From Methanobacteriota archaeon (GTDB lineage Archaea; Thermoplasmatota; DTKX01; GCA-020343715), in the NCBI GenBank assembly GCA_030597775.1, contig JAUVRF010000011.1:1-14170 (forward strand): a DNA stretch of 14,170 nucleotides, in the 5' to 3' direction. Positions within the stretch are counted from its first letter, which is position 1, and every line of letters starts with the position of its first letter. Position numbers and translations under genes: made by a program. The notes under the pieces are model-generated. The model ran no database searches, was not told the origin of the DNA, and worked only from the letters and a program-made list of their open reading frames with translations. Shown in pieces: positions 5,115 to 12,446 of this stretch.

Positions 5115-7763
5115 TTGAAGAGGTCCTGGTCAATTGGCATCATGGCGATCGTCGCCCTACTCCTAGCGATGCTGGCGTCCGCTGGGGATGGCGAGGCCGC
5201 GGAGCTGGGGGTGGACCTGCAGCTCACTGACCCGGTGTCCATCAAACCCTTCGAGCCCCCGCTGCCGGTCCTGTTCAACTTCACGGTGGAGCATACCGGC
5301 ACAGCCATGACGGAGTGGGTGAACATACGGGTCCTCAACGAATCATCGTCATGGACCCACCGGCTCGATGCCAACACCCGGCGCGGACCCCTCCACTCCA
5401 CATCGACCCTCAGGTTCCTCCTGGACGAGGGGGAGGTGGCGACACTGACCGTGGGCCTCAAGCCCGACACCGCCACCGCGGCTGGGACCTACATGCCCGT
5501 CATCCGGGCCGACGTGGTGGCCGATCCCGACCTCTGGGACGCCCTCGAGGTGGGCGTCGTCGTGCCCCGGTTCGTAAGTATCGATCTGGATGCGGTCCTC
5601 CCTCCCGGGGGCGAGTACACCATCACACCCCCTGGCACCGTGGGGGTCGTCATCGACCTGTACAACACGGGCAACGGAGAGGACCGGTTCCTGCTCAAGG
5701 CCTGGACCACGATGTCCACCCGGGGATGGACGGTGTCCATCACGGAGGGTGCCGATGCCATGGGATGGACCCCGGACCTTGCCGCGGACCCGAACGGGAC
5801 GGAGCCCCACAGGGTCGTGGTGAAGGTACATGTACCCGGGGATGCGAGTCCCAACCTCCTCGGCCACGTGTCCCTCGAGGCCACGTCCTTCTCGGACCCC
5901 TCCGTCAGCGAAGGGTCCGGCCAGGTGCCAGTGAGGGCCCTCCAGGTCTACGATTTCGGGGTCGCCGTCATCGGTCCCGACAGCCTCTCGGGACAACCGG
6001 GCAGCAAGCTCGAATTCCAGCTCCGGGTGACCAACAGGGGCAACGGCCCGGACACCTTCCACATCTACCCTGTCTTCGACGAGGACCTGGCCCCCGGGTT
6101 CGAGTCCCACGCGAGTCCGGACACCGTGGCCCTCGGGGCCGGGGAGAACACGACATTCAGGCTCGTCGTGGACGCGCCCTTCGGGGCCGCCAAGGGCTCG
6201 TACACCTTCGCGGCGGAGGTCCGTTCATCCAACCTGGCACTGAACCCAATCCTCAGGAACGTGAAGATGCAGATCGAGCAGTCCTTCGTCCTGGGCCTGA
6301 CAACGGACAGCCCCTCCCTGTCGGCGGACCCCGGGGACCGGTTGACCTACGACCTGCAGGTGCGGAACGTGGGCAACGGCCTGGACGCGGTGGTGCTGGA
6401 ACTCGTGGGCTCCCCCGCCCAGTGGCTCACCTACATACAGCCCACAACGTTCCCGCTGGTGCCGGGCGAGAGGGCGGATGTGGAGGTGATAGTGTACGTG
6501 CCGGACGTCCTCGAGGATGCCGCCCGGTCCTCATATCCCCTCACGGTGTGGGCCAACAGCACCAGGAGCGATGCGAAGGCCAGGCTCGAGCTCCAGGTGG
6601 TCATCTCGCCGTTCAACAGGCTCGAGTGGATATTCGGCAACCGGACCATGACCTCTCCCGATGAGCCCGTGGCCGAGGAGGGGACGCTGAGGCCCAAGCC
6701 CTCCATCGACCTCTTCAACACCTCCACGACCACCTTCGAGCTGGTCCTGTGGAACATGGGCAACACCGACGACAACGTGAGCATCGAGGCCGAAGACGAT
6801 GACCCCAGGATGGCGGTCCACGTGGTGCCCTGGGAGTCCCTCGTCCGGCCGGGTCAGGAGCTGGTCGTCTCCGTCACCATCGTCGTGGTGGACAACATCC
6901 TCCCGGGGGAGCACCGGTTCTGGCTCAACGCCCTGTCCCAGGACGCCTCCGTCGCCACGAGGGCGCTCCCCGTCGAGTTCGACGTGGTCCCGGTGTTCAA
7001 CCCAGGGGATTTCGCGGACAAGCAGTACGGCGATCCCCTGAACGACGACTACACGTACCGTTACACCACGGATGGCGTGGACGGCCCCGTGACACGCAGC
7101 TCTGGCAAGGCAGGCAGTGTCCCGGTCATCGACATAATCTCGGTGACGGCGGTCCTGGACCTGGAGACCAGCACGGTGATCGTGACCCTTGAGCTCAAGG
7201 GCCTGGCGACGGAGAGCGAGGGCGTGGTCTACGTGGTCCACTTCGTGAACGGGGACCATCAGCTGACGGGCCCCCTGGTCGACCCCCGGGCCCATCATAC
7301 AGAGGGCGAGTTCGTCTGGTCATCCCACGACGCGGGCAACTCCACCTTCTGGATGTCCCTGGCAGGGGGAGTGATGGGCTCACGCGTACCGGTGACCACC
7401 ATGGACGTGGAGGTGCTGGCCGACAAGGTGTACTTCCACATCGGTGTCCGGGACCTCCGGCTCGCGGGGGTGGAGCCCGGCTCCGATATCCGACTCTATG
7501 CGTACTGCCACCAGGTGGATGGCAGGGATGGCGAGGGTGCCGACGGTCGCATAACGTACGACACCGCCGGCCAGGGCGCAGTGCCCGCGCCTGCCCCCTT
7601 CTCGGACGAGCCCGACGAGGGGTCCCCGGGCCTCCCGGTAGCGGCTGGCCTGACCATCGCGGTGGTGGCCGTGGTCGCCCTGTTCATTTTCCGTCGATGG
7701 AAGGCGGCCCGGATGGCCCCCTTGGACGAGTTCGATCCCGATGGCTGGGTGGAGTACGAGTGA
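5115..7763 (+). CDS. Large secreted membrane-anchored protein with NEW3/CARDB-like repeats
   Basis: This is an 882-residue protein. Residues 1-28 are a signal peptide (basic KR, a hydrophobic core, then ASAGDGEA). Four beta-rich repeats follow, each marked by an N-x-G-N-x-x-D turn: NTGNGED at 184-190, NRGNGPD at 307-313, NVGNGLD at 418-424 and NMGNTDD at 547-553. This is the signature of NEW3/CARDB/APHP-type immunoglobulin-like domains of archaeal surface proteins. Residues about 630-800 form another beta-rich domain that I do not recognise. A helix at about 839-860 followed by RRWK anchors the C-terminus. The start is TTG: GAGGTGA (5104-5110) lies four bases upstream and no ATG gives an intact signal peptide. 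It may act in the cell envelope or in adhesion. A hairpin and separate promoter divide it from pstS, so it is probably not in that operon. Confidence 0.8.
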   Translation: MKRSWSIGIMAIVALLLAMLASAGDGEAAELGVDLQLTDPVSIKPFEPPLPVLFNFTVEHTGTAMTEWVNIRVLNESSSWTHRLDANTRRGPLHSTSTLRFLLDEGEVATLTVGLKPDTATAAGTYMPVIRADVVADPDLWDALEVGVVVPRFVSIDLDAVLPPGGEYTITPPGTVGVVIDLYNTGNGEDRFLLKAWTTMSTRGWTVSITEGADAMGWTPDLAADPNGTEPHRVVVKVHVPGDASPNLLGHVSLEATSFSDPSVSEGSGQVPVRALQVYDFGVAVIGPDSLSGQPGSKLEFQLRVTNRGNGPDTFHIYPVFDEDLAPGFESHASPDTVALGAGENTTFRLVVDAPFGAAKGSYTFAAEVRSSNLALNPILRNVKMQIEQSFVLGLTTDSPSLSADPGDRLTYDLQVRNVGNGLDAVVLELVGSPAQWLTYIQPTTFPLVPGERADVEVIVYVPDVLEDAARSSYPLTVWANSTRSDAKARLELQVVISPFNRLEWIFGNRTMTSPDEPVAEEGTLRPKPSIDLFNTSTTTFELVLWNMGNTDDNVSIEAEDDDPRMAVHVVPWESLVRPGQELVVSVTIVVVDNILPGEHRFWLNALSQDASVATRALPVEFDVVPVFNPGDFADKQYGDPLNDDYTYRYTTDGVDGPVTRSSGKAGSVPVIDIISVTAVLDLETSTVIVTLELKGLATESEGVVYVVHFVNGDHQLTGPLVDPRAHHTEGEFVWSSHDAGNSTFWMSLAGGVMGSRVPVTTMDVEVLADKVYFHIGVRDLRLAGVEPGSDIRLYAYCHQVDGRDGEGADGRITYDTAGQGAVPAPAPFSDEPDEGSPGLPVAAGLTIAVVAVVALFIFRRWKAARMAPLDEFDPDGWVEYE

Positions 7764-7766
7764 CCC

Positions 7767-7800
7767 CTCCCAAAGCGGGCCGGCCAGGTCCCCGCGGGAG
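7767..7800 (+). terminator. Hairpin after the large secreted-protein gene
   Basis: CTCCC (7767-7771) pairs with GGGAG (7796-7800). GCGGG (7775-7779) pairs with CCCGC (7791-7795), leaving a three-A bulge and an 11-base loop. This ten-pair GC-rich stem starts four bases after the stop codon. No T-run follows, so it may be a 3'-end stabiliser or pause site instead of a classic terminator. Confidence 0.45.
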
Positions 7801-7823
7801 CAATATCTATATAGAATCAAGAT

Positions 7824-7848
7824 GGAATATAGTTTACCCGGAATAGAG
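7824..7848 (+). promoter_or_regulatory. Direct repeats before the pstS TATA box
   Basis: GGAATATAG (7824-7832) and GGAATAGAG (7840-7848) are direct repeats spaced 16 bases start to start, abutting the TATA box at 7849. This is where an archaeal activator or repressor, or TFB, would bind. A phosphate-responsive role is inferred from the operon downstream. Confidence 0.4.
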
Positions 7849-7857
7849 TATATATCC
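7849..7857 (+). promoter_or_regulatory. TATA box of the pst-phoU operon
   Basis: TATATATCC is a strong archaeal TATA element in an AT-rich island (7801-7856) within GC-rich sequence. It predicts transcription from near 7880, leaving almost no leader before ATG 7890. A second TATA-like stretch, TATCTATATAG (7804-7814), would give a longer leader that keeps the AAGGTG ribosome site at 7878-7883 and may be the main or an alternative promoter. Confidence 0.6.
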
Positions 7858-7889
7858 GAGCGTATCATCCTGCGCGCAAGGTGCGAAAG

Positions 7890-8891
7890 ATGGGAAGGAA
7901 GGAGAACCAGAGGGCAGGTTCCGTGGCGGTGGCCATCATCCTGTCCATGGCCCTCGTGGCCGGTTGCCTGGGGGGAGGCGAGGGATACCTCATCCAGCGG
8001 GGCTCATCCACCGTCCTTCCCCTGGCCATAGCCTGGGCCGAGGAGTTCGACGGGGCCCAGATCTCCGTTGCCGGGGGCGGGTCCACCCACGGCTTCAACT
8101 CGCTGCTCAACGGCGAGGCCGACCTGGCCGATGCCAGCCGGCTTCTCAAGGACAAGGACTACGAGAGCGTCGGCGCGAACCCGGACTGGGTCAACGAGGA
8201 TGGAACGGCCAGCGGACCCGCGAACGGCATCCTTCCCACCAAGTGGGTGGTGGCCTTCGACGTGGTCGTGGTCCTGATAAACAACCGGAACGACTGGGCC
8301 GGCGAGCTGAACTTCAGCCAGCTGTACACCATCTTCACCGACGACGACCCCGCAACGTACTGGGACGAGGTCCCGGGGCTGGACGGGGCACCCCATCTCA
8401 AGGTGGACATCTACGCCCCGGACGAGGCCAGCGGGACCTATGATTTCTTCTTCGAGCAGATCATCCCCCGATGGGGCAAGGACGACCAGGTGGCGGGCAC
8501 CCGCCTCCAGGCGGGGGACGGGGTGTACCACCCCAGCTCCGACGACAACGTCATCCTCCGCGCGGTCCGGGACAACAAGAACGCCATCGGCTACCTCGGC
8601 TACGCGTACTACGTGGAGAACGTGGGCAGCATACAGGCGGTGGCCCTGGCCGAGGACGAGGGCCCCCACGTGCAGCCGTCGCCGGAGCACGTCGCCGACT
8701 ACCCCATGACCCGCCAGTTGTACATCTACACCGACGGCGTGCCCGATGTGGGCGGGCCCATCAACCGGTACCTGCGATACGTCCTCAGCGAGGAGGGTCA
8801 GGCCATCGTGCCCGATGTGGGATACGTGCCGATAGGCCTCGTGGACCCCGATATCATCGACGAGCAGATGCAGCTGCTGGGGGTCGGGTGA
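7890..8891 (+). CDS. pstS: Phosphate-binding lipoprotein PstS
   Basis: This 333-residue protein is the substrate-binding part of the high-affinity phosphate ABC transporter. Residues 11-26 are a lipoprotein signal with lipobox LVAGC; Cys26 would carry the lipid that anchors it outside the membrane. Phosphate-contact motifs of the family are visible: GSSTVLPL (38-45), GGGSTHGF (62-69), DASR (81-84) and DEASGTYDFF (178-187). Late in the chain, IGYLGYAYY and LRYVLSEEGQ are also typical. ATG 7890 is preferred because AAGGTG (7878-7883) lies six bases upstream; GTG 7881 would overlap that site. It is first in a tight operon with the permease gene four bases downstream. Tandem TATA-like boxes and GGAATA repeats upstream suggest regulated expression. 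Confidence 0.93.
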   Translation: MGRKENQRAGSVAVAIILSMALVAGCLGGGEGYLIQRGSSTVLPLAIAWAEEFDGAQISVAGGGSTHGFNSLLNGEADLADASRLLKDKDYESVGANPDWVNEDGTASGPANGILPTKWVVAFDVVVVLINNRNDWAGELNFSQLYTIFTDDDPATYWDEVPGLDGAPHLKVDIYAPDEASGTYDFFFEQIIPRWGKDDQVAGTRLQAGDGVYHPSSDDNVILRAVRDNKNAIGYLGYAYYVENVGSIQAVALAEDEGPHVQPSPEHVADYPMTRQLYIYTDGVPDVGGPINRYLRYVLSEEGQAIVPDVGYVPIGLVDPDIIDEQMQLLGVG

Positions 8892-8895
8892 GGTC

Positions 8896-10806
8896 ATGGC
8901 CGCCCAGGTGGGTAGGGGGAGGCGTAGGCGGAGGCGGAGGAGCAGAGGCACAGTTGCCTCCGGGGACGTGGTGAACCCCTTCAGGAAGAGCCTGAGGCTT
9001 CAGGAGCACGCCGTCCGCGGGCTCCTGGTCGCGGCCGCCAGCTTCGCGGTCGTCGTGAGCATCGCGATCCTGTACACCCTTGCCGTCGGCTCCGTCGACT
9101 TCTTCACGGACCCCCGGACCACCATGGTGGAGTTCCTCATGGGGACCGAGTGGGTACCCAGCGGCGACAAGTACGGTGTGATCCCGCTGCTCACTGGCAC
9201 CCTCGTCATAGCCGGCGGCACCATGCTCATCGCGGCCCCCATGGGCATCGCCTCCGCCCTCTACATGAGCGAGTTCGCCAGCCGCCGCGTCAGGTCCGTC
9301 GCCAAGCCCATCATCGAGGTGCTGGCAGGCATCCCGTCGGTGGTCTTCGGGTTCTTCGCCCTCATCATCATAAGCCCCATCCTGAGGGAGAGCATGGGCG
9401 CGGACTACTTCAACGCGCTGGCGGCCATCATCGTGATGGCCGTGATGACGCTACCGATCATCGTGAGCATCTCCGACGACGCCATGAGGGCGGTGCCAAA
9501 GCACCTGCGTGACGCGAGCAACGCCCTGGGCGCCACGCGGTGGGAGACCGCCACCCGGGTGGTGGTGCCCTCGGCCTCCAGCGGCATCATCGCTTCCCTG
9601 CTCCTGGGCCTCGGCCGCGCCCTGGGCGAGACGATGGTGGTGATGCTGGCGGCGGGTAGTGTGGCCCGCCTCTCGCTCAATCCCCTGCGGGAGATGCAGA
9701 CCATGACGGCCTACATCGCGCAGGTGGCCACGGGGGACATCCCGCCCGGCCTGGCCGTGGACGCGGCGTACGCCGTGGCATTGCTGCTCTTCATCATCAC
9801 CTTCGTCGTCAACATCATCGCGGGCCAGGTCGTGCTCCGCATAAAGCACGGGTCCTCGGTGAGGAGCGGGCCCCAGCCCAGGTGGCGGGTGCGGTTGGAT
9901 CATCTGCGGGAGGCCGTGGCCAAGCCCCTCCGGATGCGGGACACCACCCTCGAGGTCACGCTACGGCACCGCTACCGGCGGGGAAGCGTGGGCGTGGCCC
10001 TGATCGCCACCAGCTTCATCGTGGCGGTCCTGTTCCTCATCGTCCTCATCTGGAGCGTGATGGCCAGGGGCCTTGCCGGCATCGACTGGGCCTTCCTCGG
10101 GGGAGCGCCCAGCTGGCAGGCTGAGACGGCGGGTATCGGCCCCGTCATCGTGGGCTCCATCTACCTCATCGGCCTCACCATGGTCTTCGCCATCCCCATC
10201 GGTGTGGGCGCCGCGGTGTACCTCACGGAGTTCGCCAGGGACAACATGTTCAGCCGCTTCCTGCGGCGGGTGCTGCAGAACCTGGCCGGGGTGCCGTCCA
10301 TAGTGTTCGGCCTGGTGGGCCTGGCCGTGTTCGTGCGGCTCCTGGGCCTCGGCCCCAGCCTGCTGGCGGGAGCCCTCATACTCTCCATCATGGTGCTGCC
10401 CATCGTGGTGGTGGCCACGGAGGAGGCCCTCAAGGCCGTGCCCGGGGGCTTCCGGGACGCGGCCCTCTCCCTGGGGGCCACCAGGTGGCAGGCGGTGCGT
10501 CACCACGTGCTGCCCAACGCGATCCCTGGAATAATGACGGGCGCCGTGCTGTCCCTGGCACGGGCCCTGGGGGAGACCGCCCCCATACTGTTCATCGCCG
10601 CACTGTACGCCAACTCGGCCCCCAGCGGGATACTGGACGGGTTCATGGCCCTGCCGGTGACGGTGTTCTACTGGACCCAGCACCACGACGGGGCCTTCCA
10701 GGACCTGGCGGCCAGCACGATCCTGGTGCTGCTGGTGATCATGCTGTCGATGAACGCCGTAGCGATATTCATACGTAACAGAGCAGAGAGGAGGAGGGAC
10801 TGGTAG
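8896..10806 (+). CDS. Fused phosphate permease PstC-PstA
   Basis: This single 636-residue chain carries both membrane subunits of the phosphate ABC transporter, usually two proteins of about 300 residues each. Residues 40-315 are PstC-like: EVLAGIPSVVFGFFAL (141-156), the ATPase-contact loop RDASNALGATRWE (205-217), and GRALGETMVVMLAAG (240-254). Residues 316-360 form a basic linker. Residues 361-630 are PstA-like: NLAGVPSIVFG (462-472), the loop FRDAALSLGATRWQ (519-532), and ARALGETAPILFIAALY (555-571). Each half has about six helices. No stop codon or slippery site is seen at the junction. The N-terminus has an arginine-rich stretch (RGRRRRRRRSRG). ATG 8896 follows the pstS stop by four bases, with GGGTGA as ribosome site. 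The chain would pair with PstB dimers. Confidence 0.92.
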   Translation: MAAQVGRGRRRRRRRSRGTVASGDVVNPFRKSLRLQEHAVRGLLVAAASFAVVVSIAILYTLAVGSVDFFTDPRTTMVEFLMGTEWVPSGDKYGVIPLLTGTLVIAGGTMLIAAPMGIASALYMSEFASRRVRSVAKPIIEVLAGIPSVVFGFFALIIISPILRESMGADYFNALAAIIVMAVMTLPIIVSISDDAMRAVPKHLRDASNALGATRWETATRVVVPSASSGIIASLLLGLGRALGETMVVMLAAGSVARLSLNPLREMQTMTAYIAQVATGDIPPGLAVDAAYAVALLLFIITFVVNIIAGQVVLRIKHGSSVRSGPQPRWRVRLDHLREAVAKPLRMRDTTLEVTLRHRYRRGSVGVALIATSFIVAVLFLIVLIWSVMARGLAGIDWAFLGGAPSWQAETAGIGPVIVGSIYLIGLTMVFAIPIGVGAAVYLTEFARDNMFSRFLRRVLQNLAGVPSIVFGLVGLAVFVRLLGLGPSLLAGALILSIMVLPIVVVATEEALKAVPGGFRDAALSLGATRWQAVRHHVLPNAIPGIMTGAVLSLARALGETAPILFIAALYANSAPSGILDGFMALPVTVFYWTQHHDGAFQDLAASTILVLLVIMLSMNAVAIFIRNRAERRRDW

Positions 10807-11624
10807 TGTTAGACGCCAAGAACGCGAGAGACAATGGTGAAGGAGCGCCCGACCCCACCCCCGTGGACGAGGACGAGATCCTCAAGGCGCGGGGCATCAA
10901 CGTGTGGTACGGTGACAACCACGCCATCAAGGACGTGACCCTGGATGTACAGCCCCGGAAGGTGACCGCCTTCATCGGCCCCTCTGGATGCGGCAAGAGC
11001 ACCCTCCTGCGCACCTTCAACAGGATGAACGACGAGATCGAGGTCTGCAGGACCACGGGAAGCGTATTCTGGCGGGGCGTGGACATCCTGGGGGACGACG
11101 TGGACCCGGTTCCCCTCCGTCGCGACGTGGGCATGGTCTTCCAGAAGCCCAACCCCTTCCCCAAGTCCATCTTCGACAACATCGCCTACGGCCTGCGCAT
11201 CGGTGGCATCACTGACAAGGACACCCTGGCCCAGCGAGTGGAGCGGTCCCTCCGGGACGCGGCATTGTGGGACGAGGTGTCCGACCGCCTTGGTGACAGC
11301 GCCATGAGCCTTTCGGGAGGCCAGCAGCAGAGGTTGTGCATAGCCCGCACGTTGGCCATCGAGCCCGAGGTGCTCCTGATGGACGAGCCCTGCGCGGCCC
11401 TGGACCCGATCGCAACGGGCAAGATAGAGGACCTGATCTACGAGCTCAAGAAGGACTACACCGTGGTGATCGTCACCCACAACATGCAGCAGGCGGCCCG
11501 GGTCAGCGACCTCACTGGCTTCTTCTACCTGGGGGAGATGATCGAGTACGGCAGGACGACGGAGCTCTTCGAGAATCCCAAGGAGGAGCTGACCGAAAGG
11601 TACATCACCGGGAGATTCGGGTAG
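10806..11624 (+). CDS. pstB: Phosphate ABC transporter ATPase PstB
   Basis: This 272-residue ATPase powers phosphate import through the fused permease. All ABC motifs are intact: Walker A GPSGCGKST (58-66), the Q-loop in VFQKPNPFP (111-119), signature LSGGQQQR (169-176), Walker B LLMDEP (190-195) and the H-loop histidine in THNMQQ (224-229). The Q-loop KPNPFPKSI and the ending ERYITGRFG are PstB hallmarks. The GTG start shares its first base with the permease stop (TAGTG). GGAGGG at 10793-10798 is the ribosome site, so the two are translationally coupled. The first 20 residues are an acidic, proline-rich extension. Confidence 0.95.
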   Translation: MLDAKNARDNGEGAPDPTPVDEDEILKARGINVWYGDNHAIKDVTLDVQPRKVTAFIGPSGCGKSTLLRTFNRMNDEIEVCRTTGSVFWRGVDILGDDVDPVPLRRDVGMVFQKPNPFPKSIFDNIAYGLRIGGITDKDTLAQRVERSLRDAALWDEVSDRLGDSAMSLSGGQQQRLCIARTLAIEPEVLLMDEPCAALDPIATGKIEDLIYELKKDYTVVIVTHNMQQAARVSDLTGFFYLGEMIEYGRTTELFENPKEELTERYITGRFG

Positions 11625-11633
11625 GTGGTCAAG

Positions 11634-12287
11634 ATGTCAAAGGAGAAGTTCCAGAAGGGGCTCGATGGTATCATCGAGGACATACAGAAGATGGGCGCTC
11701 ACGCCCTTGACATGCTGACCGACGCCGTAAAGGCATTCAAGGAGCAGGACGTGGCCCTGGCCGAGTCCGTCTACGCGCGGAAGGAGCGGCTGGACTTTCT
11801 CGACAGGGACATAGAGGAGCGGGCCCTCCGTCTCCTCACCCTCCACCAGCCCATGGCGGGGGACCTGAGGACCATCGCCACCATCCTCAAGATGGACACC
11901 TACCTCAACCGCATCGGCCGCTACGGCAAGGCCATCGCCAAGGACGCCATTGCCATGGCCGACCGCCCCCACGTGGCCAAGCTGGTCCTCATCCCCAGGC
12001 AGGCCAAGCTGGTCCGGGGCATGATCGAGGACGCCCTCCGCTCATTCACCGAGAACGACCTTTCCTACATAGAGGACATAGCCGACCGGGACGACGAGGT
12101 GGACGCCATCTGGGACAGCGTGTTCCGCGAGAGCATCACCTACATGATGGAGGACGCGAAGACCATCACGCCCTTCACCCATTACCTGATGGTCTCGCGC
12201 CACCTGGAGCGCTGCGGCGACCACGCCTGCAAGATCGCCGAGAAGGTCCACTACAAGGTGACGGGCGAGCACATCGAGATCAAGTGA
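11634..12287 (+). CDS. phoU: Phosphate uptake regulator PhoU
   Basis: This 217-residue all-helical protein has two three-helix bundles, the PhoU fold. It links the Pst transporter to phosphate control, restraining uptake when phosphate is plentiful. The second bundle has the full metal-site motif HLERCGDHA (190-198), with Glu192 and Asp196. In the first bundle the matching segment is LNRIGRYGKA (91-100), where Glu and Asp are replaced by Asn and Arg, so only one metal site looks complete. DLRTIATILKMD (77-88) is the conserved helix of the first bundle. ATG 11634 is chosen because AGGTGG (11623-11628) sits five bases upstream; GTG 11625 directly abuts the pstB stop. It is last in the operon. 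No histidine kinase or response regulator is adjacent. Confidence 0.9.
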   Translation: MSKEKFQKGLDGIIEDIQKMGAHALDMLTDAVKAFKEQDVALAESVYARKERLDFLDRDIEERALRLLTLHQPMAGDLRTIATILKMDTYLNRIGRYGKAIAKDAIAMADRPHVAKLVLIPRQAKLVRGMIEDALRSFTENDLSYIEDIADRDDEVDAIWDSVFRESITYMMEDAKTITPFTHYLMVSRHLERCGDHACKIAEKVHYKVTGEHIEIK

Positions 12288-12298
12288 GAGTCCACTAG

Positions 12299-12391
12299 GT
12301 GGAGCTGGAGAACATCGATATGATCGACGACGATCTCCCGATGGAGCACATCGACCCCGGAGTGGACGAGAAGGTGCAGGGACCGAGATGA
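12299..12391 (+). CDS. Possible 30-residue acidic ORF after phoU
   Basis: GTG 12299 opens a frame for a short acidic peptide (VELENIDMIDDDLPMEHID and onward, ending VQGPR). A shorter version could start at ATG 12320, nine bases after GGAG. It lies 11 bases after phoU in the same direction and could be the last cistron of the operon. Its composition and short length give no family clue. It may be chance or the remnant of a longer gene. Confidence 0.2.
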   Translation: MELENIDMIDDDLPMEHIDPGVDEKVQGPR

Positions 12392-12446
12392 AGGGCCCTC
12401 TCCATCTGAAACCTATTTGACCCCCCACCTCCTACCAGGGGTCGAC

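Noticed and set aside
4013..5476. 487-codon open frame on the minus strand
   Set aside because: It is antisense to the acetyltransferase and the start of the large surface protein. High GC in codon third positions keeps such mirror frames open.
9840..9960. Programmed frameshift or hidden stop between the PstC and PstA halves
   Set aside because: The frame is continuous through the linker and no slippery run or stop codon is seen.
12391..12400. AGGGCCCT palindrome as an operator
   Set aside because: It is an eight-base GC palindrome, expected often by chance in DNA this GC-rich, with no partner site nearby.
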